From contig JBLHMP010000075.1 in NCBI GenBank assembly GCA_047623555.1, positions 1 through 19,102 of the forward strand: a stretch of DNA of 19,102 bases. The letters run 5' to 3'. A program made the position numbers and the translations under genes. Below, piece by piece: positions 1-8,517 of this stretch. How positions within the stretch are numbered: the stretch's first letter is position 1; each line of letters opens with the position of its first letter. Under the pieces are notes generated by a model. That model made no database searches and was not told the origin of the DNA. It worked only from the letters and a program-made list of their open reading frames with translations. The DNA is from NORP181 sp047623555. GTDB taxonomy: Bacteria; Pseudomonadota; Alphaproteobacteria; Rhodobacterales; Rhodobacteraceae.

Positions 1-128
1 TTGCGATTGATGAATATTATTCCACTCAGAACGCGCCGATCATCAACACGGGGCTTGCCATGTGACTTTGGAAAGAACGGGGTAAGGCGGGACATCTGGG
101 CGTCTGTCAGCCAGAAAAGATCACTCAA
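1..128 (-). CDS. IS5-family transposase, N-terminal part (partial)
   Basis: The minus-strand reading begins TTG AGT GAT CTT TTC TGG and encodes SDLFWLTDAQMSRLTPFF, followed by a basic stretch and SGIIFINR. This matches the N-terminal helical domain (DUF4096-like) of IS5/IS427-group transposases, which bears the early W-L-T-x-x-Q-x-x-R-L-x-P-F-F signature. The right-hand copy starts with ATG at the same place, so the TTG here is either a weak alternative start or a start-codon lesion. The catalytic DDE domain is off the edge. A second difference changes Val to Asp in the ninth codon. Confidence 0.75.
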   Translation of the reverse strand, partial: MSDLFWLTDAQMSRLTPFFPKSHGKPRVDDRRVLSGIIFINR

Positions 129-134
129 ATCATT

Positions 135-150
135 GCTCCTGTTTGGGAAC
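135..150 (-). promoter_or_regulatory. Degenerate leader hairpin of the left IS copy
   Basis: On the minus strand this reads GTTCCC-AAAC-AGGAGC, just ahead of the transposase start. The right-hand copy has a perfect stem at this site. Here two substitutions leave one G-T pair and one mismatch, so the stem that would cover the ribosome binding site is weaker. Confidence 0.45.
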
Positions 151-195
151 AGTGATTCAGACTTCCATCACAATATCAATGGGTCCTGACCCTAG

Positions 196-1139
196 TATGC
201 GGGCAAAGCGTTTTGGTAATCAATGGCCGTAAACGAGTTTGTGACCCGCAGCTATTACTATGATGATTATCCGCAATGGGTGACAGACTGGAACGGGCAG
301 AAGTTGCCGGAACACTATTCGGGCACGTCATGGAAGCTGATGCCCCCGATTGACAGCTATCTGTTTGGCCACAGTGACGATCCGGACTGGGAGACCGAAC
401 TAGCCGGATATGGCCGCACCTTGCCGCATGCGTTTTCAACCGTTGATGACCCGTATTTCTCGACTTTTCTGGTGATCAGCCCTGCCGGAGATGAGCTGAC
501 CACGTCGTTTACAAAAACGCTGATTGTGCTGTCATCTGATCACGGGTCGCCCGAGTCAGCGGGATATCTGGCGACGCTTGGTATTCCCACCGGCTATGTG
601 TCGCCGGGGGGAGACAAAGATCCGGCGATTGCGCGGGTCAAAAGCAAATTTGGCATCACCAGCAAACTGATCGAACGTTATGACCACCCTTATCTTTATT
701 TGACCAACGAGGTTGTTGGCGATCCCGGCATAGATTTGTTTGCTTTAGAAGCCGAAATCGCCAAGGAATTGGTAACCTTTTCCAAGGTGTTTGCCGCAAT
801 CCCAAGTACCGTGTTGGAAACCGACGCCTATGTGGATAATTCATCACTCGGGGGCTGAACAATTACCACGCGACGCGGTCTGGTAATATCTATCTGGCGT
901 TCAAACCCGACTGGTTCATCAATGATCTTGATGGGCTGTCGGCTGCTGTTGTGCGCGGCACGCTCTGGTTGTAGAATACGTTTGTACCGCCTATTTTTGC
1001 CGAAAATGGCCTGACACCACAAACCGTATTGCGGCGTGTTCAACCTATTGATGTGGCTTTGACGCTGGCAACAATTGTCGACAGCAACATATCTTTGGGG
1101 GCAAGTGGCGAGGTTCTGGTTGAGGTGCTGGGACAATAA
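196..1139 (+). pseudogene. Alkaline phosphatase/type I phosphodiesterase family protein, 5'-truncated and broken
   Basis: The reading frames together encode the C-terminal half or more of an alkaline-phosphatase-superfamily hydrolase. The metal-binding segment LIVLSSDHGSPESAGYL is near 520-570 and the C-terminal run NIYLAFKPDWFIND near 880-925. The 5' end was removed by the left IS: the frame is already open at base 196, directly after CTAG. Three further lesions are visible. An in-frame TAA lies at 217-219 within KAFW-stop-SMAVNEFV. A frameshift near 850 makes the main frame stop at 858, while the family sequence LNNYHATRSG continues in another frame. An in-frame TAG lies at 972-974 ahead of NTFVPPIFA. 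The natural end, GEVLVEVLGQ, is at 1139. The family assignment comes from recalled motifs and the substrate is unknown. Confidence 0.8.
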
Positions 1140-1175
1140 CCTTGGATTTGAGTGCTGAGTAAAAAGGACATCACC

Positions 1176-1925
1176 ATGATTGAATTTGAACTGAATGAGG
1201 CCACAGGCGTCGCAACCCTGTGCCCGGCCAAGGGGCAGGGTTTGGCCGAGGCTGATATCGTTGAAATGACGGGCCGGATTGATGCCTATTTGGCCGATCA
1301 CGACGCCTTGCAGGGATTGGTCATTGTCGCGGATAGCTTTCCCGGCTGGGACAGTTTCAACGCCTTTCTGTCGCACCTGAAATTCGTGCGCGATCACCAA
1401 AAGGAAATCGACAAGATTGCGGTTGTCAGTGACAGCGGATTGCTGTCCGCGATGCCGTCGATTGCCGATCATTTCGTCAAAGCCAGAATTCGTAATTTTG
1501 CCGCTTCCGAGCTTGCTCTGGCACAGGAATGGGCGGCAATCACGGAGGCGCGCCAAGGTCGGTTTGTGGTGTTGGAGGGGTATCCTGATGATGTGGTGGC
1601 CCTAAGGGCCGAGGGACGCGTTACCAGTGCAGATTATGAAGAAACCCTTATTCCGCTGGCCGTGGCCGCGATCAAAGTGCATGCAAAGGTCAAGTTGCTG
1701 TATTGGTGTGGCGAGGAATTTACCGGATTTTCAGCGGGGGCGGCATGGGATGACGCGCGGTTTGGCTTGGCCAATATGAGCAAGTTTTCCAAATTGGCCT
1801 TTGTGTCGGATGTGGGGTGGATGCGCGAGTCTGTCAAGTTTTTTGGTCCGCTAATTGCAGCCCCGGTTCAGGTTTTTGACAATGACGATATTGAAAAAGC
1901 CAAGGCTTGGATTTGCAGCGACTGA
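1176..1925 (+). CDS. Protein with two tandem SpoIIAA-like (STAS/Sec14-type) domains
   Basis: This 249-residue protein looks cytoplasmic, with no signal peptide or membrane segment. Residues about 1-120 and 125-249 each resemble a single SpoIIAA-like (DUF3478) domain, which in most relatives is the whole protein of about 120 residues. Parallel segments are GLVIVADSFPGWDSFNAFLS with KIAVVSDSG in the first half, and KLLYWCGEEFTGFSAGAAWD with KLAFVSDVGW in the second. ATG 1176 is chosen over the upstream GTG at 1152 because AAGGA lies seven or so bases ahead of it. Members are proposed to bind lipophilic ligands or to act like anti-anti-sigma folds, but no firm function is known. It is intact although the gene before it is dead, and convergent with the dipeptidase gene. 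Confidence 0.85.
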   Translation: MIEFELNEATGVATLCPAKGQGLAEADIVEMTGRIDAYLADHDALQGLVIVADSFPGWDSFNAFLSHLKFVRDHQKEIDKIAVVSDSGLLSAMPSIADHFVKARIRNFAASELALAQEWAAITEARQGRFVVLEGYPDDVVALRAEGRVTSADYEETLIPLAVAAIKVHAKVKLLYWCGEEFTGFSAGAAWDDARFGLANMSKFSKLAFVSDVGWMRESVKFFGPLIAAPVQVFDNDDIEKAKAWICSD

Positions 1926-1948
1926 TCCCGGTTGCGAGGGCGAGGCGC

Positions 1949-1964
1949 GTGGGTTTTCACCCAC
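1949..1964. terminator. Stem-loop between convergent genes
   Basis: GTGGGT-TTTC-ACCCAC forms a perfect 6-bp stem, followed by CCTACG. It lies in the 99-bp gap between the convergent SpoIIAA-like and dipeptidase genes and could terminate both. A stem of this sequence resembles a short repeat that I recall between genes in Rhodobacteraceae. There is no clear T tract. Confidence 0.5.
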
Positions 1965-2024
1965 CCTACGCCAAATGCCTTTCGCGTTTTATTGTGGCGG
2001 ACCAAATGGCCCGCTCCTTTTCGC

Positions 2025-3080
2025 CTAGGCTTTGCTCAGACCGCGTTCGATGACTGAAATCCAGTTTTTGTAGCAAATTTTGGCAATCAACGCCTCACCA
2101 TAGCCTGACTGTCGCATGGCGGCGATTAGTTTGGGCAGGCCAGAGGCATCACCCAGTTCCTGTGGAATAACACAGCCATCAAAATCAGAGCCAAGTGCGA
2201 CGCCGTCTTCGCCCAGTATTGCGATCATATGGTCCAGATGCCGGATCATTTGCAGGATCGGCGTGTCGGCATTGTCGGTGCAATCTTCGCGCAAAAAACC
2301 AACGTGGAAATTCAACCCAACCACGCCGCCTGAATCCGCCACTGCCTTTAATTGTGCATCGGTCAGATTGCGGGCGCTGGGCGACACCGCGTGGGCATTG
2401 GAATGGGTGGCGATCAGCGGCCGGGTTGTTGTTTTGGCGACATCCCAGAACCCGGATTCTGTGAGGTGCGACAGGTCAATCAGCACCCCAAGGCGGTCAC
2501 ATTCGCGCACCAGATCAAACCCGGCAGGCGTTAGCCCCTGACCGGGATCAAGGACTGGCTGTGCCTCCATCGGCGCGCCGTAACCAAAGGCGTTGGGCCG
2601 CGACCAGACCAAGCCAAGCGAGCGTAGACCGGCGGCGTGCAAAACCTCAAGCGCGTTGAGGTCAGTGTCGATACAGGCCGCGCCTTCGATATGGGGCAGG
2701 ATGGCGATTTGGCCGCTGTTCATTGCGGCGCGGATGTCGGCGGCATCGCCACATATGGCCAGGTCATTGGGCAATTCACGGGATAGGCGGCGCAGGCGGG
2801 CGAACATTGCCAGGGTGAAATTTAATGCAACGGATTGGTCGACCTGCGCAAAATTCGCCGGATCCTGTATATCCATTTCCGCGCTGCCATTGGCAATGCG
2901 CGACGGTGTGAACATGGCAAAGAACCCACCGACAAGCCCGCCTTTGCGAGCCTTTGGCAAATCGATGTCCAATGTTGGGGTGTGACCTGAAAAATCCAGC
3001 GGTTGGCCATCGCGCGCCGCAAGTTCAAGTTTCATGATGGTATCGTTGTGGCCATCAAAGACCGGGACCCCGCCGCTCAT
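2025..3080 (-). CDS. Membrane dipeptidase family hydrolase (peptidase M19)
   Basis: This 351-residue protein has the usual length of bacterial M19 (renal-dipeptidase-like) enzymes, binuclear zinc hydrolases that cleave dipeptides. Visible ligands and motifs are the N-terminal FDGHNDT (His11, Asp13), LPHIEGA (bridging Glu132), DLSHLTESGFWDV (His205), ATHSNAHAVSP (His226) and GSDFDG (Asp299). No signal peptide is evident, so it should act in the cytoplasm. Its start overlaps the stop of the upstream M20 gene by four bases (ATGA, 3077-3080), so the two are translationally coupled. Together they suggest processing of an imported small peptide or N-acyl amino acid. The exact substrate cannot be read from the sequence. 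Confidence 0.93.
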   Translation of the reverse strand: MSGGVPVFDGHNDTIMKLELAARDGQPLDFSGHTPTLDIDLPKARKGGLVGGFFAMFTPSRIANGSAEMDIQDPANFAQVDQSVALNFTLAMFARLRRLSRELPNDLAICGDAADIRAAMNSGQIAILPHIEGAACIDTDLNALEVLHAAGLRSLGLVWSRPNAFGYGAPMEAQPVLDPGQGLTPAGFDLVRECDRLGVLIDLSHLTESGFWDVAKTTTRPLIATHSNAHAVSPSARNLTDAQLKAVADSGGVVGLNFHVGFLREDCTDNADTPILQMIRHLDHMIAILGEDGVALGSDFDGCVIPQELGDASGLPKLIAAMRQSGYGEALIAKICYKNWISVIERGLSKA

Positions 3081-4246
3081 TCTGACAGCTCCAGTCGGCG
3101 TTCGACAATGCGCGCCAAGATCGAGGCTCCGACTGGCAATATCGCCGGATCAAGCACGAAACCGGGGTTGTGCAGTGATACCGTGCCCGCGTGGCCGACC
3201 CGGCAATAAGAGCCCGGCACCACCTTGAGCATATCGGCAAAGTCCTCAGATCCGGTGACCCGATCAAAGGTCTCGGTGACGTGATCATCGCCAACGATAT
3301 CACGCGCAGCGGCGAGGTACTCGTCGGACAGATCGTCGTCATTGACCAGAACATCAAAAATCTCGCGGAACTCAACGTCGATGGTGACGCCATGTGCGGC
3401 GCCAAATCCGGCGCAGAGTTCGCGCACGCGGGTCTGGGCCAGATCCCGCACTGAATCGGCAAAAAACCGCAAGGTTCCGGCCATTGTCGCGGTTTCCGGG
3501 ATCACGTTATAGGCCGATCCAGAATGGATTTGGGTGACCGACAGAACGCAAGGTTCTGATGGCGGGATGTTGCGGCTGACCACGGTTTGCAGCTGTTGCA
3601 CCAACCCGGTTGCGATCATCACCGCATCACGGGAATGGCTTGGCATGGCGGCGTGGCTGCCGACGCCATTCACCGTGATGTCAAAGAACGAGGCCCCGGC
3701 CATTGCCGCGCCTTTGGTGATCGTAACCTGATCGGGCTGGCCGTTGGGCGAATTATGCATGCCGTAAACTTCGTCGCAGGGAAACCGTTCAAACAACCCA
3801 TCGGCCAACATGCCGCGCGCGCCGCCCAGACCCTCCTCTGCGGGTTGAAAAATCAGCACCGCCGTGCCGTCAAAATTCCGTGTTTCAACCAGATGTTTGG
3901 CCGCGCCTAACAACATGGTTGTGTGTCCGTCATGGCCGCATGCATGCATCACACCGTCGTTTTGCGAGGCAAAATCAAGGCCGGTGTTTTCATGGATCGG
4001 CAAGGCGTCCATATCGGCGCGTATGCCAATGCGCCGGTTGCCACGGGTTTTGCCCTGAATAAGGCCAACAACACCGGTGCCCGCGATGCCGGTATGCACC
4101 TCGTCGACACCCCAATCGCGCAGATGCTTGGCGACGATTTCAGCGGTGCGTTTTTCCTGAAACCCGATTTCCGGGTGTGCGTGCAGGTCTTTGAAAATCG
4201 TGGTCAGCGCGTCAGTATTGGCGGCGATATCTGGCAGCACAGGCAT
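3077..4246 (-). CDS. M20-family amidohydrolase (hippurate hydrolase/N-acyl amino acid deacylase type)
   Basis: This 389-residue protein is of standard length for M20D enzymes, which hydrolyse the amide bond of N-acyl amino acids with a dimetal centre. Evidence includes LHAHPEIGFQEKRTAE at residues 21-36, the IRADMDALP motif near 75-83, HACGHDGHT at 101-109 (Cys103 and His105 as metal ligands), QPAEEGLGGA with the Glu pair at 137-138, GVGSHAAMP in the dimerisation domain and TGSEDFADM near the C-terminus. The downstream dipeptidase gene overlaps its stop by four bases. A now broken EamA-type permease lies just upstream on the same strand and may have supplied the substrate. Hippurate, N-acetyl amino acids and indole-acetyl amino acids are all possible substrates. 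Confidence 0.92.
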   Translation of the reverse strand: MPVLPDIAANTDALTTIFKDLHAHPEIGFQEKRTAEIVAKHLRDWGVDEVHTGIAGTGVVGLIQGKTRGNRRIGIRADMDALPIHENTGLDFASQNDGVMHACGHDGHTTMLLGAAKHLVETRNFDGTAVLIFQPAEEGLGGARGMLADGLFERFPCDEVYGMHNSPNGQPDQVTITKGAAMAGASFFDITVNGVGSHAAMPSHSRDAVMIATGLVQQLQTVVSRNIPPSEPCVLSVTQIHSGSAYNVIPETATMAGTLRFFADSVRDLAQTRVRELCAGFGAAHGVTIDVEFREIFDVLVNDDDLSDEYLAAARDIVGDDHVTETFDRVTGSEDFADMLKVVPGSYCRVGHAGTVSLHNPGFVLDPAILPVGASILARIVERRLELSE

Positions 4247-4321
4247 TGGGGCAATTCCTTTTGGGCAGGGACAAGTAACAGATCAAACCAACAGCAAATG
4301 TCTGGTCACGGCAAGCACGGA

Positions 4322-5207
4322 TCACTGTGCAGGAGTGGGTTTGCGACCAATGATAAACAAGTTGCCCATCAAAATGATGCCAACGCCGGCAATTTTGACC
4401 GGGCTCCATTCAAAACCTTCAAACATCCATGAAATCATCAGCGCTCAGATCGGGAATACGATCATTGCATAGGCGGCCTTGTCTGCGCCAACGCGGCCCA
4501 AAACGCGTCAGATAGCTCCAAAATCCGATGACCGATCCGAAAATAGCCAGAAAGGCCAGGCTGGACAGGAACGGCAGGGTGAGCGGCAAATGTACCGGTC
4601 GATCAAACAACAGCACAACAACCAGCAAGGTCAGCGTGCCATAGGTCATGCCCCAGCCGTTTGATCCAGTGACAGAAATGCCCTGACGTTGCAGCGTTTT
4701 GGACATCATATTGCCAAGCGAGGCCAGATATGTGGCGGCCACACAGAGCAGAATGGCCGGGATTTTGCCCTCTCCATACAGATCGGCAATGTCCTGAGCA
4801 AACACCACGGAAATACCAAGCAACCCAATTGCGGCGCCAATCAGGGTGCTGCGCTTGGGACGTTCGCCAAAGAAAATTGCGTTGTTGGCCATGTTCATGG
4901 TGATGATCAGCGAGAATATCAAAGCGATCAGACCGGTGGTCAGCCCCCAGGCGGTGGCCGTGTAAAACAGCACATAGTTCCAGCAAAACAGGAACGATCC
5001 CATCAGGAAAAACTGCCAGTGAACGTATAGAGAATGGCGATTGCGAGCGCGGGTGGCGCTGATCAGGCCCTACAAGAGCAGCGCCGCAATGGCGTATCGA
5101 AAGAACACTGATTGCAGCGCCGTGGTGGTTTCAACCTGATAGGGCGCCATGATCCAGGTCGAGTCCCAGATCGCGATGGTCAGCAGATAAAGTGAAAGAT
5201 TATACAC
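4322..5207 (-). pseudogene. EamA/DMT-family permease, inactivated
   Basis: The frames together encode an almost complete drug/metabolite transporter of about 295 residues with roughly ten hydrophobic segments, for example LITMNMANNAIFFGERPKRS and IGAAIGLLGISVVFAQDIAD. I place the start at GTG 5205-5207 (VYNLSLYLLTIAIW), with low certainty. Lesions seen are: TAG at 5070-5072 where LLL-stop-GLIS suggests an original Trp codon; one extra C in the CCC run near 4497-4499, after which the correct frame reads RVGADKAAYAMIVFPI; and TGA at 4445-4447 in that frame (probably Ser TCA). The frame then continues through FEWSPVKIAGVGIILMGNL to a natural stop at 4322. It lies upstream of the M20/M19 pair and was probably in the same operon. 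Confidence 0.85.
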
Positions 5208-5376
5208 GAGAGGGCGGTCTTTCCGGTTAGGAACTTTACCCTAGCCCTATGCTCAATTTGGGGATGTGCAAGGGGAGTAAATTTTCGGCTCGCCCCCGAG
5301 GTTTTGCAACACCTCTTGCCACTGACACATTTTTACGGGTTTGATGCGGTCTCAGCTTTGTACACATGTGTGCCGC

Positions 5377-6237
5377 CTATTCGACTTCATATATGGCCCG
5401 GAACGCGCGCGGGGACTGCCCCGTCTGGCGCATAAATATCCGTGAAAAATACGATGGATCATCAATTCCAAGCCGATAGCCAACCGAGGCAACGTCGATT
5501 TTTGTATAGGCCAGCAATCGCCTGGCCTCTTGGATTGTCAGGGTGTGAAGATATTCCTTTGGCGACTGCCCCAGAACCTCACGGCTTAGGCGGCTCAGGT
5601 GGGTCGTGGAAATTCCAAGCGCGCTGGCATAGTCTGAAACCTTCCAGCCTTGCGCGAAATGTTCACGGGCCAGGCTCTCAAAATCAGTGATTTTGCCGTG
5701 AACCGGATTGATCATCTGACGTTCGGTTGCGGCACTTGCCGCCAGATAGCAGGCCAGCTGGATCACCAATCCGCGCAGCAGCGAAACGCGGGCGCAATTG
5801 TCCGATTGGTATTCGTCATTGATGGTTTCCAGAACGCGGATAAATTTGCCTGTTGCCGGGACAATTCTGGCGGCCGAAAACATCTCGGCTAAGGCCGCAT
5901 CTGATGCCATAACCGCTGCAACTTCGGCAGAGGGGATCGACAAAACAAAGCCTTTGGTTTGCGCCTCAAAAACAAAACCGTGTACGCAATGGCGTGGAAT
6001 CGTCACCACCGACATCGCGGGTACGGTATGTGCCATACCATCAATAGTCATGGATGCATGCCCCGCAGAAATCAGGAAAATTTGATGTAGGTTTAGGTGC
6101 CTGTGGGGTGAAATATGCCACTCATGCAGGCCTGCGCGATCACCGATCCGTTCGCAATGCAGGATATCGGGGAATTCAGCGCTTTCCCCGTAAAGGGAAT
6201 AGGCCGGGATTTTTGTGGACCGTGAATTTGCACTCAT
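5377..6237 (-). CDS. pobR: AraC-family regulator, PobR-like
   Basis: This 286-residue protein has an N-terminal cupin-like ligand domain (residues about 20-110, with HLNLHQIFLISAGHASMTI) and a C-terminal AraC DNA-binding domain (about 190-283). The first helix-turn-helix is in KVSDYASALGISTTHLSRL and the second in DVASVGYRLGIDDPSYFSRI, followed by GQSPRAFR. It is divergent from pobA with 87 bp between the start codons. That is the classical arrangement for AraC-type PobR regulators, which activate 4-hydroxybenzoate hydroxylase in response to 4-hydroxybenzoate. The ligand assignment rests on this context rather than on a residue I can verify. The 169 bp downstream (5208-5376) holds no gene, only a short palindrome, ACACATGTGT, at 5362-5371. 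Confidence 0.85.
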   Translation of the reverse strand: MSANSRSTKIPAYSLYGESAEFPDILHCERIGDRAGLHEWHISPHRHLNLHQIFLISAGHASMTIDGMAHTVPAMSVVTIPRHCVHGFVFEAQTKGFVLSIPSAEVAAVMASDAALAEMFSAARIVPATGKFIRVLETINDEYQSDNCARVSLLRGLVIQLACYLAASAATERQMINPVHGKITDFESLAREHFAQGWKVSDYASALGISTTHLSRLSREVLGQSPKEYLHTLTIQEARRLLAYTKIDVASVGYRLGIDDPSYFSRIFMRQTGQSPRAFRAIYEVE

Positions 6238-6324
6238 GTTCTAAAAGTACCAGTATTTCAGGGATAAGTCCATTCCGCCAAACCATGTTTCAATCCATCA
6301 GTACGGGACACAAAAGGAAACATC
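6238..6324 (+). promoter_or_regulatory. pobR-pobA divergent control region
   Basis: This 87-bp gap must hold both promoters and the PobR site. AAAAGGA at about 6311-6317 is the pobA ribosome binding site. The word AGTAC occurs twice, near 6247 and 6290, and could be part of regulator half-sites. I find no strong palindrome, as is usual for AraC-type targets. Confidence 0.5.
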
Positions 6325-7497
6325 ATGCGCACACAGATTTGCATTATTGGCGGTGGGCCGTCGGGGTTGCTGCTGTCCCAGCTTCTGGATCTTCAGGGTA
6401 TCGAAAATGTTTTGCTGGAAAAGCACACCAAAGACTATGTCCTAAGCCGGATTCGCGCCGGGGTTCTTGAACACGGTTTTGCCGACCTGATGCGCGAGGC
6501 CAAATGCGGCGAGCGGATGGACCGCGAAGGCGAAATTCACGACGGGATCGAGATTGCCTTTAAGGGCAAGCGTCACCGAATGGATTTAAACGCGCTGACC
6601 GGCGGAAATTCGGTTGTGATCTATGGCCAGACCGAGCTGACACGTGATCTGTATGATGCCCGCGAAAAGGCCAGCGGCAATGTCATTCATCTGGTCGAGG
6701 ACGTGCAATTGCATGACCTCAAAAGCGACAGACCGTCGGTGACCTACACCAAAAACGGCAGCGAAACCAAAATAGAATGCGACTATATTATTGGTGCCGA
6801 TGGGTTTCATGGGGTCAGCCGCAAAGCCATTCCTAAGGACAAAATCAAAGAATTCGAACGGGTTTACCCCTTTGGTTGGCTTGGCGTCTTGTCCAACACC
6901 AAACCGGTCTCTTCTGAACTGATCTATTCGAGCACCGATCGTGGATTTGCGCTTTGCTCGCTACGGTCGCAGATCCTGAGCCGTTATTATATTCAGGTGC
7001 CGTTGACCGAAAGGGTCGATAATTGGTCAGATGATGCATTTTGGGCCGAGCTCAAACTCCGCTTGCCGGATGATGTGGCGAACACCCTTGAAACTGGCCC
7101 GTCCATCGAGAAAAGCATAGCACCTTTGCGATCGTTTGTGGCGGAACCAATGCGTTATGGTAATTTGTTTCTGGCGGGCGATGCCGCCCATATCGTGCCG
7201 CCAACCGGTGCGCGCGGTTTGAATAGTGCTGCGTCAGATATCTATTATCTCTATCACGCGCTGTTGGATCACTACAAACGCGGCGACGATACCGGGGTTG
7301 ATGCCTATTCAGAACGCGCCCTTGCACGTGTCTGGAAAGGCCAGCGTTTTTCCTGGTGGATGACTTCGTTGTTGCACAAATTCCCTGACAATATCGACTA
7401 TGATAACCGTCTTCAGGATACCGAGATGGAATATCTGTTTTCGTCAGAAGCGGCTCTTAAGTCGTTGGCCGAGAACTATGTCGGGTTGCCGTTCTAA
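6325..7497 (+). CDS. pobA: 4-hydroxybenzoate 3-monooxygenase (p-hydroxybenzoate hydroxylase)
   Basis: This FAD-dependent, NAD(P)H-using enzyme turns 4-hydroxybenzoate into protocatechuate. It is full length at 390 residues. The FAD Rossmann motif GGGPSG spans residues 9-14, RIRAGVLEHG 42-51 and GDAAHIVPPTGARGLN 285-300. Residues known from the Pseudomonas enzyme fall at the same numbers: Tyr201, Ser212, Arg214 and Tyr222 in the substrate pocket, Pro293, and Tyr385 in the C-terminal ENYVGLP. A good ribosome binding site (AAAAGGA) precedes ATG 6325. Its product is the substrate of LigAB encoded 2.4 kb downstream. A strong hairpin follows the stop. Confidence 0.97.
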   Translation: MRTQICIIGGGPSGLLLSQLLDLQGIENVLLEKHTKDYVLSRIRAGVLEHGFADLMREAKCGERMDREGEIHDGIEIAFKGKRHRMDLNALTGGNSVVIYGQTELTRDLYDAREKASGNVIHLVEDVQLHDLKSDRPSVTYTKNGSETKIECDYIIGADGFHGVSRKAIPKDKIKEFERVYPFGWLGVLSNTKPVSSELIYSSTDRGFALCSLRSQILSRYYIQVPLTERVDNWSDDAFWAELKLRLPDDVANTLETGPSIEKSIAPLRSFVAEPMRYGNLFLAGDAAHIVPPTGARGLNSAASDIYYLYHALLDHYKRGDDTGVDAYSERALARVWKGQRFSWWMTSLLHKFPDNIDYDNRLQDTEMEYLFSSEAALKSLAENYVGLPF

Positions 7498-7509
7498 AAG
7501 CAGCAGCAT

Positions 7510-7537
7510 GGGGAAAGCAAACCGCATTGCTTTCCCC
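7510..7537. terminator. Bidirectional terminator between pobA and ligC
   Basis: GGGGAAAGCA at 7510-7519 pairs perfectly with TGCTTTCCCC at 7528-7537 across an 8-base loop. It lies in the 46-bp gap between the convergent ends of pobA and ligC, and should terminate both. Confidence 0.85.
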
Positions 7538-7543
7538 TATAGC

Positions 7544-8488
7544 TCAGTCAAATGAGCGTTCGATCATGTCTAGCGTTTCCATCGCGGCAAGCACCTGTTG
7601 CGCGGACCCGTTTGGTTCGCGCTTTTCGGCAATCGCTGCAATGAATTCCCGGTCAATCAGTTCAATTCCGTTGTTAGAGACCGCAACATCGGACAGATCA
7701 ATCGGCTGTTCATTGCCATCAAAAAGGTCGTCGTAACGCGCCAGATAGGTGCCGTTATCGCAGATATAGCGAAAGAACGTCCCAAACGGGCCATCATTGT
7801 TGAACGACAGGGACAGATTGCAAATGACACCGCTTGGCGTCTTCATGCCGATGGCCATATCCATCGCAATACCCAGGTCTTTGTGCATCGGGCCCTGTAA
7901 TCCAAACGCCTTGGAAACGGTCTCGCCTGTTTGATATTGGAACAGGTCGACCGTATGGCAGGCATGGTGCCACAACAGATGGTCCGTCCAGCTGCGCGCC
8001 TCGCCTTTGGCATTGGTATTGGTGCGGCGAAAGAAATAGGTTTGAACGTCCAATTGTTGGATCTTGAGCTCGCCAGCGGCTATTTTGTTCTGAATCCACT
8101 GATGGCTGGGGTTAAAGCGGCGCACTTGGCCGGCCATGCACAGCACGCCGGTTTCGTCCTGAACGCGCACGATTTCCTTGCTGTCAGCAAGGCTATCAGC
8201 CATAGGGATTTCGACCAAAACAGGTTTCCCCGCCTGCATACAGGCAATCGCCTGCTGCGCATGAAGTTGCGTTGGCGTCGACAAAATCACCGCATCGACA
8301 TCGTCACGCGCCAGGCATTCGGCAAGGTTCGTGGACGCGTGGCCGATGCCACGGTCGGCGGCCAAAGCGTCGATTTTAGCCTGTGTTGGACCCATAACTG
8401 AGGTGACCTGAACGCCCTCAATTGCGGATAGGGCATCCAGATGTTTGATCCCAAAAGCACCATAGGCGCCCGCTACGCAAATTCTCAT
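7544..8488 (-). CDS. ligC: 4-carboxy-2-hydroxymuconate-6-semialdehyde dehydrogenase
   Basis: LigC belongs to the Gfo/Idh/MocA oxidoreductases and oxidises the hemiacetal of the LigAB ring-cleavage product to 2-pyrone-4,6-dicarboxylate with NAD(P)+. The protein has 314 residues, against about 315 in Sphingobium SYK-6. The glycine-rich nucleotide motif GAYGAFG spans residues 7-13. VEIPMADS (92-99) has Ile where many family members have the EKP lysine, which I recall as a LigC trait. LigC-like blocks include QQLDVQTYFFRR, GEARSWTDHLLWHHACHTVD, LSLSFNNDGPFGTFFRYICD and NGIELIDREFIAAI. GAGG seven bases or so before ATG 8488 supports the start. A palindrome lies just upstream. The gene is divergent from ligIAB and convergent with pobA. 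Confidence 0.94.
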   Translation of the reverse strand: MRICVAGAYGAFGIKHLDALSAIEGVQVTSVMGPTQAKIDALAADRGIGHASTNLAECLARDDVDAVILSTPTQLHAQQAIACMQAGKPVLVEIPMADSLADSKEIVRVQDETGVLCMAGQVRRFNPSHQWIQNKIAAGELKIQQLDVQTYFFRRTNTNAKGEARSWTDHLLWHHACHTVDLFQYQTGETVSKAFGLQGPMHKDLGIAMDMAIGMKTPSGVICNLSLSFNNDGPFGTFFRYICDNGTYLARYDDLFDGNEQPIDLSDVAVSNNGIELIDREFIAAIAEKREPNGSAQQVLAAMETLDMIERSFD

Positions 8489-8517
8489 TTTGACCTCGAT
8501 CAGCTAAATATTGAACA

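Larger units (their letters stand above)
1..192 (-). mobile_element. IS5-family insertion sequence, left copy (5' end only)
   Basis: This is the terminal part of an insertion sequence whose interior lies off the left edge. Read on the minus strand it starts at the CTAG of 192-195, continues with the terminus GGGTCAGGACCC and enters the transposase N-terminus. The same sequence occurs in opposite orientation at 18886-19102. Over the shared 190 or so bases I count only four differences: two in the leader hairpin, one in the start codon and one in the early coding region. Identity stops exactly at CTAG on the outer side in both copies, which defines the element boundary. CTAG with an assumed TA duplication fits IS5-family elements of the IS427 type, but the subgroup is my inference. 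Confidence 0.85.

Noticed and set aside
828..1556. 242-codon open frame on the minus strand
   Set aside because: It runs antisense to the SpoIIAA-like gene and the phosphatase remnant, has no recognisable family, and lacks a ribosome binding site.
5362..5371. Palindrome ACACATGTGT after the pobR-like gene
   Set aside because: It is short and has no promoter or gene next to it that it would control; it is probably chance.
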